A model generated the notes under the pieces. That model was not told where the DNA came from, made no database searches, and saw only the letters and a list, made by a program, of their open reading frames with translations. The translations under genes and the position numbers were made by a program. Below, one piece after another: positions 40,410 to 49,747 of a stretch of 64,000 nt of DNA (position 1 is the stretch's first letter; each line of letters opens with the position of its first letter). The DNA comes from Priestia aryabhattai (lineage in GTDB: Bacteria; Bacillota; Bacilli; Bacillales; Bacillaceae_H), in NCBI RefSeq assembly GCF_023715685.1, contig NZ_JAMBOQ010000004.1, positions 248,001 to 312,000 on the forward strand, given 5' to 3'.

Positions 40410-41405
40410 ATGATACAATCAAAAGCTAGAATCACAGGTATGGGGACGTATACACCAAAGCAAAAATTAACGAACGACCATTTAAAAGAAATAGTAGATA
40501 CAAATGACGAATGGATTGTGCAGCGTACAGGAATGAAAGAACGACGAATTGCAGATGAAGGAGAATACACGTCTACGCTTGCCATTCAAGCAGTTGAAAA
40601 TTTGCTTCAACGATATGCTGTAGAAATAGAAGATGTAGATGCAATTATTGTTTCTACAACAACGCCGGATCACTTTTTTCCTAGCGTCGCGTGTCAGATT
40701 CAAGATTATTTTCATATTGAGCAGGCTGCAGCATTTGACTTAAGTGCCGCATGCGCTGGGTTTACATATGGCCTTCATGTAGCAAACGGCTTAGTGACAT
40801 CGGGGTTACATAAAAAGATTTTAGTTATCGGTGCGGAAGTAATGTCGAAAATTACAGATTATACGGACCGGGCAACATGCGTGCTGTTTGGTGATGGAGC
40901 GGGAGCCATGCTTGTAGAGTACGACGAGCATAATCCAAGTTTCTTAGGATGTCATTACGGAACGGACGGAAGCGGAGGCGTAAATTTATACCGCTCTAAT
41001 TTATCTGACACTCTTTCAGGAAAAGAAATTAATTCGAGTGGGAATTTAGTTCAAAACGGACGTGAAGTATATCGCTTTGCCGTCCGAACGGTTCCAAAAG
41101 GAGTGGAAGCATTATTAAAGAATACCTCTATTTTACTTTCTGCTGTAAATTGGTTTATTCCGCACAGTGCAAACCTTCGAATGATTGAAGCTATTTGTGC
41201 CAAAACAGGTGTTTCAACGGATAAAACGTTAACAAGTGTGCAATACTGCGGAAATACATCTTCAGCTTCTATTCCGCTTGCCTTGAACGAAGGAATAGTG
41301 ACAGGAAAAGTACGGGAAAATGACCTTCTTATTCTCTATGGGTTTGGAGGAGGATTAACGCACTGTGGTGTGTTAATTAAATGGACGTGTAACGAAAAAA
41401 GCTAA
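40410..41405 (+). CDS. fabH: Beta-ketoacyl-ACP synthase III
   Basis: 331 aa. It condenses acyl-CoA with malonyl-ACP to start fatty-acid synthesis. The catalytic triad is Cys115 (AACAGFTYG), His252 (FIPHSANLRM) and Asn282 (YCGNTSSAS). Monocistronic, unlike fabHA-fabF, so it resembles the fabHB situation in B. subtilis. GGTGGAG precedes the ATG, and a FapR-type site lies in the promoter. Confidence 0.93.
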   Translation: MIQSKARITGMGTYTPKQKLTNDHLKEIVDTNDEWIVQRTGMKERRIADEGEYTSTLAIQAVENLLQRYAVEIEDVDAIIVSTTTPDHFFPSVACQIQDYFHIEQAAAFDLSAACAGFTYGLHVANGLVTSGLHKKILVIGAEVMSKITDYTDRATCVLFGDGAGAMLVEYDEHNPSFLGCHYGTDGSGGVNLYRSNLSDTLSGKEINSSGNLVQNGREVYRFAVRTVPKGVEALLKNTSILLSAVNWFIPHSANLRMIEAICAKTGVSTDKTLTSVQYCGNTSSASIPLALNEGIVTGKVRENDLLILYGFGGGLTHCGVLIKWTCNEKS

Positions 41406-41429
41406 AAGGCATCGCCTTTTAGCTTTTTT
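41396..41429 (+). terminator. Terminator after fabH
   Basis: Perfect AAAAAAGCTAAAAGG...CCTTTTAGCTTTTTT, loop CATCG. Confidence 0.9.
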
Positions 41430-41481
41430 GTCTTTTACTGTTAGCAAGAGTTCGATAAAATGGAAAAAGAAGTAAAGGAGG

Positions 41482-42156
41482 GTGTATAGGAATCACGTTT
41501 TATACATTGAAGACAATGAAGAAATTGGATTAATGATTCAAAAAGAGCTTAAAAAGCAAAACTATGAAGTTACTTGGTTGCAATCGGGAGATAGCGCCAG
41601 TCAGTTTATTAAACAAGCGGATATTGTCATTCTAGATGTAATGCTTCCTGGCTTAGATGGATTTACAGGGGGAAAAAAGCTTAAAAAATTAGCACCTGAT
41701 GTCCCTGTTTTAATGCTTTCAGCTCGTACAGCTCTAGAAGATAAGATTATGGGGCTAGAGTTTGCCGATGACTATGTCACAAAGCCGTTTCATCCAGAAG
41801 AACTGTTGGCGAGGCTTGAAGTATTGTTAAGAAGGTTTTCAAGAAAGAAAGAGGAACTTATTTTAAAACATTTGCATATTTCGATGAGAGACTATCGTGT
41901 AATGAACAGGGAGACAAGTGAAGAAATTAGTTTAACAGGTAAGCAATTTCATATTTTTACTTATTTCCTTCAGCATTTAAATCAAATCTTAACAAAAGAA
42001 CAAATTTATGAAGGGGTATGGAAAGAGCGGTATATAGAAGGGGATAAAACGTTAATGGTACATATTCGCTATTTACGAGAAAAACTTGAGAAAAATGCAG
42101 CTAAGCCAGAAATTATTGAAACAATACGAGGGATTGGCTATAGGATAAAGCAATGA
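41482..42156 (+). CDS. OmpR-family response regulator (antimicrobial-peptide TCS type)
   Basis: 224 aa. Acidic pocket YIEDNEE, phospho-acceptor D52 (LDVMLPGLDG), TKPF Lys, and C-terminal winged helix (HIRYLREKLEKN). The only in-frame start is GTG 41482, which overlaps the AGGAGGG site; the spacing is unusually short. The kinase start ATG overlaps its stop (ATGA). Neighbouring LanFEG-like transporter genes suggest bacteriocin or antibiotic sensing. Confidence 0.87.
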   Translation: MYRNHVLYIEDNEEIGLMIQKELKKQNYEVTWLQSGDSASQFIKQADIVILDVMLPGLDGFTGGKKLKKLAPDVPVLMLSARTALEDKIMGLEFADDYVTKPFHPEELLARLEVLLRRFSRKKEELILKHLHISMRDYRVMNRETSEEISLTGKQFHIFTYFLQHLNQILTKEQIYEGVWKERYIEGDKTLMVHIRYLREKLEKNAAKPEIIETIRGIGYRIKQ

Positions 42157-43516
42157 ATATTAAACAGTCTCTTATCATGAAGTATATTTTAATTATGATT
42201 GTAGCTGTATTAATTATACCGGTATCATTTTTTGGGGGGCATGGCTTATCACAGTTTCTATTATGCGTATTCAAGGATTATTAAATGAAGAGTATAAAGG
42301 AAAAAGCTATTATGAACAAATGTGGAATGAAGAAGCCCAAAAGCTAGAAGGAGCAAATGAGGAAACAATCAATAAAAAGCTAAAATTATTAAAGAAAAAA
42401 TGCCCTGAAGCTTCAATGTTTTGGGTAAACGCTGCTGGACAAACAAAGCTTCCGTTTCCTTACAATGAATCACTCCCGAAGAAATGGTCATCTTCTTATA
42501 CAGCTGAATTTATAAAAAGCCGATATGGAAACGACCCGTATACGGTTCTTGCCTTTATCGGAGCAGATAAAAAGCAAGGTTTTATGGTAATTGAAGTGCC
42601 GGAAAAAGCCGTTGAGCTACCTATTCAGAAACTAGATCCAGCCTACTATAACATTTATTTAGGGTTTGTTTTTATAATTGTGCTTTCTTTTATTGTACTT
42701 TCTCTATTCTTTTTCGTTCAAATTCGAAAGAGATTGCGAGCGTTACAAACTGCTATGAATAACAAAGACGAACAAGGAATTCCCTTGCCTGTTGTATCTG
42801 GCTCCACGGATGAAATAGGGCAGCTAGAACAATCGTTTAATCAAATGGTTAAACAGCTTCATGAAAGTCGGAATCGAGAGCAGCAAGAAGAACAGCTACG
42901 GCAAGACTTAATTATGAGTCTATCGCATGACTTACGAACACCACTCACGACTGTTCGAACTCATATCTATCAACTGAAAAACGAAGAAGTGACGTTGAAT
43001 GTTCAACAAGCTCTTGAGGTGATTGATACTAAAGTAGAATTTGTCAGCAGTTTAATAGATAATTTATTTTCCTATACGCTGCTGTTAAATGGAAAATATC
43101 CGTATCGAGAAGAGGAAATTGACATGGTTCGATTTCTCAGAAAAAGCATTGCTCAGTGGTATCCACTATTTGAGGAAGCGAATATGGAAGTGGGTATTCA
43201 ACTGTCGTCTCAGTCCATATACTGGTACGGAGATGTACAGTGGTTAGAAAGAATAATAGATAATTTATGTCAAAACGTGATTCGTCATGCTAAAGAAGGT
43301 CGCTTTATCGGTTTTCGTCTTGTTCAAAATAATGGTTCATCTTCCCTTATCATTTTTGATAAAGGGTCAGGCTTTAAAAAGAATAGCGAGACAAAACAAA
43401 ATGGTGTAGGTCTAGCTATTGTTGATGCAATGATTAAAGAAATGGAGTTAACGTGGTCGATTCATTCAACGAAAAATGGAACGGATATTCAAATTACGTA
43501 CGAAGCGAGGGACTAA
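42153..43516 (+). pseudogene. Sensor histidine kinase, frameshifted in an N-terminal G tract
   Basis: The natural start is ATG 42153, overlapping the regulator stop as ATGA. It opens a membrane helix (MKYILIMIVAVLIIPVSFF) that runs into a G6 tract (42234-42239) and then stops early. The rest of the kinase is in another frame: 42263-43516 has a second helix near codons 135-155, HAMP, the H-box SLSHDLRTPLT and the ATPase motifs NVIRHA and GVGLAIVD. Adding one G would restore a smooth helix (FFGGAWLITVSIM). It may be a sequencing error, decay or phase variation; an internal start at ATG 42263 could make a truncated protein lacking the first helix. Confidence 0.75.
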
Positions 43517-43531
43517 TTCACTCGCTTTTTT
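43503..43531 (+). terminator. Weak terminator after the second kinase gene
   Basis: AAGCGAG...CTCGCTTTTTT, 11-nt loop. Confidence 0.5.
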
Positions 43532-43540
43532 AAACGAATT

Positions 43541-43583
43541 TTAACCTTTCTTTTCCTTCCTCTTAACTTTCTCTGTTTATAGT
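43541..43583 (+). promoter_or_regulatory. Direct repeats and promoter upstream of the ABC exporter operon
   Basis: TTAACCTTTC (43541) and TTAACTTTCT (43563) repeat 22 bp apart, two helix turns. TATAGT (43578-43583) is a plausible -10, 15 nt after the second repeat begins. The adjacent response regulator is the natural candidate to bind here. Confidence 0.45.
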
Positions 43584-43601
43584 AATAGAGAGGTGATAAA
43601 A

Positions 43602-44537
43602 GTGGAAATTGTTAAAACGACTCAGCTGATAAAAGTATTTAAAGGAGTAGAAGCTGTAAGTGAAGTGAATCTATCCATTAAAGAAGGAGAAATCTATGGC
43701 TTTTTAGGACCCAACGGAGCAGGGAAGACCACAACGATTCGAATGCTGCTCGGTTTAATGAAGCCAACGCGCGGCGAAATCGAGCTGTTTGGAGAAAGTA
43801 TAAAAAACCACAGGCAGCATATTCGAGCATTAAAAAAGATAGGTTCACTTGTAGAGAGCCCTTCCTATTATGCTCATTTAACGGCAAGAGAAAATCTAGA
43901 AGTACTTCGCAAAATACTGGGAGTCTCTAAAAAAAGAGTGGATGAAGTACTAGATATTGTAAAATTAACAAAAGAAGCAAATCGTCCAGTTAAAGGCTTT
44001 TCTCTTGGGATGAAACAGCGGCTTGGTATTGCTTCTGCACTTCTCGGAAACCCTCGTTTATTAATCTTAGATGAACCAACCAACGGACTAGATCCTGCAG
44101 GAATTCAAGAAATCCGTTCATTGATTAAAGAAATGCCAAGAAAAAACGGAGTTACCGTGTTGATTTCAAGTCATTTACTTTATGAAATTGACCACTTAGC
44201 GACTCAAGTAGGCATTATTACAAAAGGAAAGATGCTATTTAATGGGTCAATTGAATCGCTTCGCAAAAAGGCCAACCATCAAGTGGCATTTACAATAGGG
44301 GAGATAGAAAAGGCAAAAACGATACTATTAACAAACGGATTTGTACCTACTATCGATAAAAACAGTCTCCTTCTAGATTATATTGATCATGAGCAAGTGG
44401 CACATCTCGTTTATCAGCTCGTGCAAGAAAATGTCTCTATCTATCGCGTTGAAGAAAAAACAAAATCACTAGAAGATATCTTTTTAAAGCTGACGAGCGA
44501 GGAGAATGAACATGTTCATGAAAATACTGCAGGCTGA
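43602..44537 (+). CDS. ABC transporter ATPase, BcrA/LanF-like
   Basis: About 311 aa from GTG 43602, behind GAGAGGTG (upstream GTG 43593 is inside the site). Walker A is GPNGAGKTT, the signature is SLGMKQRLGIA, Walker B is LLILDEPTNGLDP and the H-loop is SSHLL. The C-terminal ~90 residues form the usual accessory domain of peptide/antibiotic exporters. Together with two permease genes and the upstream two-component system it makes a lantibiotic/bacitracin-type self-protection module. Confidence 0.9.
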   Translation: MEIVKTTQLIKVFKGVEAVSEVNLSIKEGEIYGFLGPNGAGKTTTIRMLLGLMKPTRGEIELFGESIKNHRQHIRALKKIGSLVESPSYYAHLTARENLEVLRKILGVSKKRVDEVLDIVKLTKEANRPVKGFSLGMKQRLGIASALLGNPRLLILDEPTNGLDPAGIQEIRSLIKEMPRKNGVTVLISSHLLYEIDHLATQVGIITKGKMLFNGSIESLRKKANHQVAFTIGEIEKAKTILLTNGFVPTIDKNSLLLDYIDHEQVAHLVYQLVQENVSIYRVEEKTKSLEDIFLKLTSEENEHVHENTAG

Positions 44538-45219
44538 GTGTATGAAATTAAAAAGAAAAGGGCTCTGGCTTTTATTACTTTTAGGTCCAGCGGGTGTAAT
44601 AGGCTTAACACTGGTTGATTATAGCGTTCGATATGAATATTTAATTCAACAAAATCCAAATGTGTGGGAAGGTCTTTTTCATGAAATAAACATTACACTT
44701 CCAACAGCTTTTTTACTGGGAGGAACGATTCTTGCTTCAAATATAGCGCATGTTGAATATCATAGAAGCTCCTGGAAGCAGCTACTGAGCTTACCTGTAA
44801 GCAGACTAAGTGTTTATACGGGAAAATTTATAGTAGTTATGGCTATGTTACTCATCGCTTCTGCTGTTCTATTGATCAGTATAATCGGGCTAGGGTGGTG
44901 GTTGGGCTTTGGTCTTCCGCCTTCTTGGAAAACTCTTTTTGTTTATAACTTTTATCCGTTCTTTTCGGCCATCCCGTTTGTAGCTATTCAAATATGGCTA
45001 TCTATGCTTTTTAAAAATCAAAGCGGTTCTCTTGCACTAGGTATTATGATGAGTGTGATAATGAGTGGTATGGGAGACTTGCCGAGCTGGTTTATCTGGC
45101 AATGGCCGATGCTAGTGTTTTCCGATTACCGGAATACGTATATGATAACAGGTGCGATTATCGGCATTTTTTTATATGGTGCAGGCGCCTTTCACTTTAT
45201 CAGAAAGGATGTGGCTTGA
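44512..45219 (+). CDS. ABC transporter permease, LanE/MutE-like
   Basis: 235 aa with six predicted helices; the N-terminus MFMKILQAECMKLKRKGLW is typical of immunity permeases. ATG 44512 is 7 nt after GGAG and lies inside the end of the ATPase gene, indicating coupling. It is the first of two similar permeases; both share the W-K-Q-L-L-S-L-P-V motif after helix 2. Confidence 0.85.
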   Translation: MFMKILQAECMKLKRKGLWLLLLLGPAGVIGLTLVDYSVRYEYLIQQNPNVWEGLFHEINITLPTAFLLGGTILASNIAHVEYHRSSWKQLLSLPVSRLSVYTGKFIVVMAMLLIASAVLLISIIGLGWWLGFGLPPSWKTLFVYNFYPFFSAIPFVAIQIWLSMLFKNQSGSLALGIMMSVIMSGMGDLPSWFIWQWPMLVFSDYRNTYMITGAIIGIFLYGAGAFHFIRKDVA

Positions 45220-45954
45220 ATGTTTTTGCAATTATGTAAGGTAGAATGGTTTAAATTGTTTAAAACAAAAGCCTGGGTATATCTTTTTGTTAATCCTATT
45301 CTTATCGCTGCTATCCTTTTTGTGGGTGATCAGGCGATGCCAAGTGGAAAAATAAAATGGCTCATGGCAAGTGCCTTCATTGCCAATGTTCACGGATTAT
45401 TGCTTTTTCCGTTAACTGGCGGGTTAGTAACATCGTTTGTTTGCCGATATGAACACGAAGCAGGAGGTTGGAAACAATTATTATCTCTTCCTGTAACAAG
45501 GAAATCAGTTTACGGAGCAAAATTAATCACAGCAGCAGCTTTCATGGGAATTCTTCAAGTATTTGTATTTGTTGTTTTGTTAGGGATTAGCGTTTTGAAA
45601 GACTACCCCGGTACTATTCCATTAAAAATGATGGCTGGAAATATGCTAAGCGGCTGGATTGCAGTGTTGCCAATTATTGCGTTTATGCTAGTTGTATCGA
45701 TGGCACTTTCTAGCTTTGGAGCATCTTTAACAGTCAATGTCATTTTAACACTACCGAATTTATTTGTTGTTAATTCTGAACGATTTGGCCCCTGGTACCC
45801 TTGGACTCAGCCAACGTATGGAATGTTAGGTGTAACCGGAAAAGCATCATGGGAGTTGATGCTGACTACACAGACTTTCTTAGTGGTTATTATAAGCAGC
45901 TTTCTGCTTTTTGTAGCAGCGGGTTTACTGTATTTTCAGCGCAAACATATATAA
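45220..45954 (+). CDS. ABC transporter permease, LanG-like
   Basis: 244 aa, six helices, N-terminus FLQLCKVEWFKLFKTKAW. It follows the first permease directly (TGA then ATG). It shares WKQLLSLPVTRKSVY with its neighbour, indicating paralogues by duplication. No bacteriocin structural gene is visible, so the module is probably for resistance to foreign peptides. Confidence 0.85.
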   Translation: MFLQLCKVEWFKLFKTKAWVYLFVNPILIAAILFVGDQAMPSGKIKWLMASAFIANVHGLLLFPLTGGLVTSFVCRYEHEAGGWKQLLSLPVTRKSVYGAKLITAAAFMGILQVFVFVVLLGISVLKDYPGTIPLKMMAGNMLSGWIAVLPIIAFMLVVSMALSSFGASLTVNVILTLPNLFVVNSERFGPWYPWTQPTYGMLGVTGKASWELMLTTQTFLVVIISSFLLFVAAGLLYFQRKHI

Positions 45955-45956
45955 TA

Positions 45957-45987
45957 GAAAAAACCCGCTTTTTTATAGCGGGTTTTC
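45957..45987. terminator. Bidirectional terminator between permease and yitT-type gene
   Basis: GAAAAAACCCGCT...AGCGGGTTTTC stem. Confidence 0.8.
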
Positions 45988-46825
45988 AGCTGGCTTTTGG
46001 AATAGTAAAGCCTACTCCAAAAACGTCGCGCACATCGTGGACAACAACAAAAGCTTGTTCGTCGACTTTATGAATAATACGCTTTAACTCTAGCAGTTCT
46101 TGTTTGTTCACAACCACGTACAATACGTCTTTTGCTTCTTTTGTATAGCTTCCATGAGCAGAGAAGACAGTGACGCCGCGTTGCATCTTTTTATTGACTT
46201 GTTCGGCTACTTCAGCTGAACGGTGTGAAATAATGGTGATTGCTTTGCGGGGGTTGAGTCCTTCAATGATATAATCAAGCACCTTTGTTCCGATGTAAAG
46301 AGAAATAACCGTGTACATCGTCTTTTCTCCACCGATGACAAAATAAGCGCTTGCTACAACTAATAAATCAATTGCTAGCATCGTTTTGCTAATATTCCAG
46401 TCTAGATATTGATTAGCTAAGCGGGCAATAACTGCAGAGCCTCCAGAAGTTCCGCCTCCTCTAAACACAAGTCCGAGTCCTACACCAGCAAAAATACCAG
46501 CAAAAATAGCCCCCAGTAACGTATCGTCAAGAGGATTTCCCAGTCCTTCAGTTATATGTAGGAATAGAGATGTGAAAATAATACATATAATTGTGTAAGC
46601 AATCACACGTTTGTGAAGCAATTTGTATCCGATCAGTACCAGCAAACCGTTTAATATAAAGTTTGTGATACCCGGAGACCAGCCTAGTACATAATAGGTA
46701 ATCATTGTTACACCGGTTACGCCGCCTTCTGCTAATTCATTTGGAATAGCAAAGTAATTAATGGCCAGTGCGAAAATAAGGCTCCCTAGAATAATGAGGA
46801 TAATTTCTTTTATTTTATTGATCAT
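45986..46825 (-). CDS. YitT-family membrane protein (DUF161/DUF2179)
   Basis: 279 aa. Five or six helices form the YitT core (LAINYFAIPNELAEGGVTGV, FRGGGTSGGSAVIARL), followed by a cytoplasmic DUF2179 domain of about 85 aa (HSAEVAEQV-type with GGVTV-like RGVTVFSAHGSYT). The function is unknown in most Bacillus members. ATG 46825 lies behind GGAGG; the TTG at 46840 abuts it. Confidence 0.9.
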   Translation of the reverse strand: MINKIKEIILIILGSLIFALAINYFAIPNELAEGGVTGVTMITYYVLGWSPGITNFILNGLLVLIGYKLLHKRVIAYTIICIIFTSLFLHITEGLGNPLDDTLLGAIFAGIFAGVGLGLVFRGGGTSGGSAVIARLANQYLDWNISKTMLAIDLLVVASAYFVIGGEKTMYTVISLYIGTKVLDYIIEGLNPRKAITIISHRSAEVAEQVNKKMQRGVTVFSAHGSYTKEAKDVLYVVVNKQELLELKRIIHKVDEQAFVVVHDVRDVFGVGFTIPKAS

Positions 46826-47079
46826 GAACGTTACCTCCAATCATCAAAAACTCCGAAAACACAGTCATGACAATGTATTATACCAACTCTAGAGGCCGAA
46901 TTAAAGATGGGATATTATTATTTTTTTAAAAATCAATTTCTGCTATCAGCATAAAATCTTTTGACAGTTTTTATGGAGTATGAAAAAATGAATTGTTTGC
47001 TTTTATTTTGATTAAAAAGTTTTGCAATGAGAATGTTCGTTCGGTAAAATAGAAGCAAGAGTCAAGGGGGAGAATGAAC

Positions 47080-47427
47080 GTGTATCAAGATGAATTAAAA
47101 CAGTATGCGAAGTTAGTAATGCCCGAGCATTTAGAGAAAATGAAAAAAATGTACAGTCCCGAGGCGCATAAGCAGCCTTTAGGATTGGAAAAAGAAAAGA
47201 TTGAGCATATTGAAAATGTCATTATGAACAGTTACTCGGAGCATCATCCAGTAACGCTTCACGTCTATGAAGCAGGACATATTCAAAGATATGAACGAGT
47301 GACGATTGATAAAGTCTCGCTGCAGTCGAATACGCTGATGGTTACAGGCCCTTGTTATACATATTCGATTCGAGCGGATGCAGTAATTGAAGCAAATGTG
47401 TGGAAAGATGAAAGCTACTCTAGCTAA
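47080..47427 (+). CDS. YolD-like family protein
   Basis: About 115 aa. The C-terminal part HHPVTLHVYEAGHIQRYERV and the following short strands fit YolD-like proteins, which are small, often next to UV-repair polymerase genes, and of unknown function. No such neighbour is present here. GGGGGAG gives GTG 47080 a 9-nt spacing; ATG 47074, two codons upstream, is too close but possible. Confidence 0.75.
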   Translation: MYQDELKQYAKLVMPEHLEKMKKMYSPEAHKQPLGLEKEKIEHIENVIMNSYSEHHPVTLHVYEAGHIQRYERVTIDKVSLQSNTLMVTGPCYTYSIRADAVIEANVWKDESYSS

Positions 47428-47548
47428 GAGTAGCTTTTTTGTTCGTTTTGTATCTTTTTTTTAACGCTTGCATACAATACATAAAAGCATATTCTGCGAG
47501 TAGTAACTTCTAGCTACTAGGAAATTTTAATTAAAGAAGGGATATTGT

Positions 47549-47689
47549 ATGCAAAATGAAAAAACTCAAGTAAGAGAAATCGAATTAACGCAGTTCATTA
47601 AAAAAAGACTCGTTCGTTTTATCTCAAGTTTAGCTATTTCTTCTGCCCTTGCTTCCATATTATATATGCTTCTGTTTCTATTTAAATGA
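47549..47689 (+). CDS. Small single-helix membrane protein, 46 aa
   Basis: ATG 47549 follows GAAGGGAT. The N-terminal half is charged and the C-terminal half is one hydrophobic helix (LASILYMLLFLFK). A terminator follows at 47703. The family is unknown. Confidence 0.55.
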   Translation: MQNEKTQVREIELTQFIKKRLVRFISSLAISSALASILYMLLFLFK

Positions 47690-47702
47690 TGGGTCACTTC
47701 GA

Positions 47703-47730
47703 GTTGTCCAAAAAGGTGGACAACTTTTTT
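47703..47730 (+). terminator. Terminator after the 46-aa gene
   Basis: GTTGTCC...GGACAAC then T6. Confidence 0.75.
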
Positions 47731-48038
47731 AGTGTATAGGCTTTTATTAAATCAGGACAAGCTAAGCTTGATTCAGTCAGGAAAAATTCAATCGGTCAAG
47801 AAATAGTCAAAAACAGTCATAGCTAATTGAGTAGAAGAAAACCTTTACATATAATGAGAAAAGTAGACAAATTCTTGAGTTACCAGCTTATTTCCTTTTG
47901 TATTAACTATTATTAAAACAAATACAAATCTAATTGTTCGTTCAAAAAACTTTATTTTGTAATTAAAAAAATGAATGTTTTTGATTTTTTATGATTGATT
48001 TTGAATGTAAACCGTGATAAAGTAAGTACATGAAATAA

Positions 48039-48053
48039 ATGAAAACGCTTTTT
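48039..48053 (+). promoter_or_regulatory. Near-consensus cre site in the fru leader
   Basis: ATGAAAACGCTTTTT differs from WTGNAANCGNWWNCW at one position. It lies just downstream of the predicted fru transcription start, consistent with CcpA control of fructose uptake. Confidence 0.45.
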
Positions 48054-48071
48054 TGAAAAAGGAGCTAGAAC

Positions 48072-48824
48072 ATGTTAACGCCGGAAAGACATCAACTAAT
48101 CTTAAAACTTTTAAAAGAGAAAGAACTTGTAAAAGTGCAAGAGTTTATCGAAGTTACAGGCGCTTCGGAATCCACAATTAGAAGAGACTTAAGTCAACTA
48201 GAAGAAGAGCAAATGCTCAAACGTGTTCACGGTGGCGCTTCGCTTATTCGCAGTAAACGAATCGAACTGAGCGTTATCGAAAAATCTGCTAAAAATGTTC
48301 AAGATAAACGAAACATTGCAGAGTATGCGGCTTCCATTATAAATGAAGGTGACTGTATTTTTTTAGATGCAGGAACTACAACGTATGAAATGATTCCTTT
48401 TTTAAAGCAAAAAGATGTAGTTGTGGTGACAAATGGTTTAATGCATTTAAACCCGATGCTAGAACAAGGTATCACCCTCTATTTAATTGGGGGATCTGTT
48501 AAACATAAAACGGGCGCTTTAATTGGCAATGGAGCCCTTTTAAGTCTTGAGCAGTACCGTTTTGATAAGTGTTTCATGGGAGCAAATGGGATTCACCATC
48601 AATATGGATATACAACTCCTGATCCAGAAGAAGCATTAATCAAGCAAACGGCAATGAGGCTGGCTAGAGAATCTTATATTTTATCAGATTCTACTAAATT
48701 TTTTGAAACAAGCTTTGCGAAAATAGCCGATTTACATGAAGCAAAAATTATAACAAATGACGTACCTAGCGATGTACTTATACAGTATGCAAACAAAACA
48801 GACATAAAGGTTGTGAAATCATGA
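48072..48824 (+). CDS. fruR: DeoR-family fructose operon repressor
   Basis: 250 aa. The N-terminal DeoR HTH (ERHQLILKLLKEKELVKVQEF; EVTGASESTIRRDLSQLEE) precedes a sugar-phosphate-sensing domain with FLDAGTTTYEM and DSTKF. FruR represses the fru operon and is released by fructose-1-phosphate. It is first in fruR-fruK-fruA and overlaps fruK by ATGA. Confidence 0.93.
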   Translation: MLTPERHQLILKLLKEKELVKVQEFIEVTGASESTIRRDLSQLEEEQMLKRVHGGASLIRSKRIELSVIEKSAKNVQDKRNIAEYAASIINEGDCIFLDAGTTTYEMIPFLKQKDVVVVTNGLMHLNPMLEQGITLYLIGGSVKHKTGALIGNGALLSLEQYRFDKCFMGANGIHHQYGYTTPDPEEALIKQTAMRLARESYILSDSTKFFETSFAKIADLHEAKIITNDVPSDVLIQYANKTDIKVVKS

Positions 48825-49735
48825 TTTATACATGTACCTTGAACCCATCCGTTGATTACGTAGTACATGTTTCAGCATTCGAAGAAGGCGGACTTAACCG
48901 CACAACGAATGAAGCCAAGTTTCCAGGAGGAAAAGGCATTAACGTCTCTCGCGTTTTAAAGCGATTAGGTGTTGATAATAAAGCTCTCGGTTTTGTAGCC
49001 GGCTTTACAGGAACCTATATCGAAGACTACTTAAAAGCGGAGAATATCGAAACAGCTTTTACAAGAGTTGATGGAGATACGCGTATTAACGTAAAGTTAA
49101 AAACAGAAAAAGAAACAGAAATTAACGGTCAAGGACCTGCTATTACAGACGAAGCGCTTCAGTCTTTATTGAATCAAGTAAAGCAAATGACTGAAGGCGA
49201 TATCTTCGTATTAGCGGGGAGTATACCGAAAACGCTTCCAAGTTCTGTGTATGAAACGTTAACTGAGCTAGCAGCAGCGAACGGAGTAAAAGTTGTAGTA
49301 GATGCAAGTGGGAAAACCTTGCTAGACGTCGTGTCTCACAAGCCGTTTTTTATCAAACCGAATCATCATGAACTTGCAGAATTGTTTGATGTAGAAGTAA
49401 ACAGTGCAGAAGATGCGCTAGTATACGGTAAGAAGCTCGTGGAACAAGGAGCGCAAAACGTCGTTGTATCCATGGCAGGCGATGGAGCCCTTCTTATTAA
49501 CGAAAGCGGTGTCTACAGTGCCACAGTTCCTAAAGGAACAGTGAAAAATTCTGTTGGAGCTGGAGATTCACTTGTAGCTGGATTTATTGCTTCTTATGTA
49601 AAACAAGGAGATTTGTTAGAAGCCTTTCAAACAGGAGTCGCTTCAGGAAGTGCCACAGCATTCTCACTTGAATTATGTACAGCAGAAGATGTAGAGACGC
49701 TTCGTGAACAAGTGTCAATCACAAAGGTAGAGTAG
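48821..49735 (+). CDS. fruK: 1-phosphofructokinase
   Basis: 304 aa, PfkB family. It converts fructose-1-phosphate to fructose-1,6-bisphosphate. GGKGINVSRVLKRLG and the catalytic VGAGDSLVAGFI are conserved. Overlaps fruR by 4 nt and is followed by fruA after 12 nt. Confidence 0.95.
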   Translation: MIYTCTLNPSVDYVVHVSAFEEGGLNRTTNEAKFPGGKGINVSRVLKRLGVDNKALGFVAGFTGTYIEDYLKAENIETAFTRVDGDTRINVKLKTEKETEINGQGPAITDEALQSLLNQVKQMTEGDIFVLAGSIPKTLPSSVYETLTELAAANGVKVVVDASGKTLLDVVSHKPFFIKPNHHELAELFDVEVNSAEDALVYGKKLVEQGAQNVVVSMAGDGALLINESGVYSATVPKGTVKNSVGAGDSLVAGFIASYVKQGDLLEAFQTGVASGSATAFSLELCTAEDVETLREQVSITKVE

Positions 49736-49747
49736 GGGGAACCGAGA

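Larger units (their letters stand above)
47690..48071. other. Intergenic region before fruR
   Basis: Apart from the terminator at 47703-47730 it contains only the fru promoter region at its right end (TTGATT at 47995, extended -10 TGATAAAGT at 48015-48023). The middle part (47740-47990) shows no recognisable gene or signal. Confidence 0.45.
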
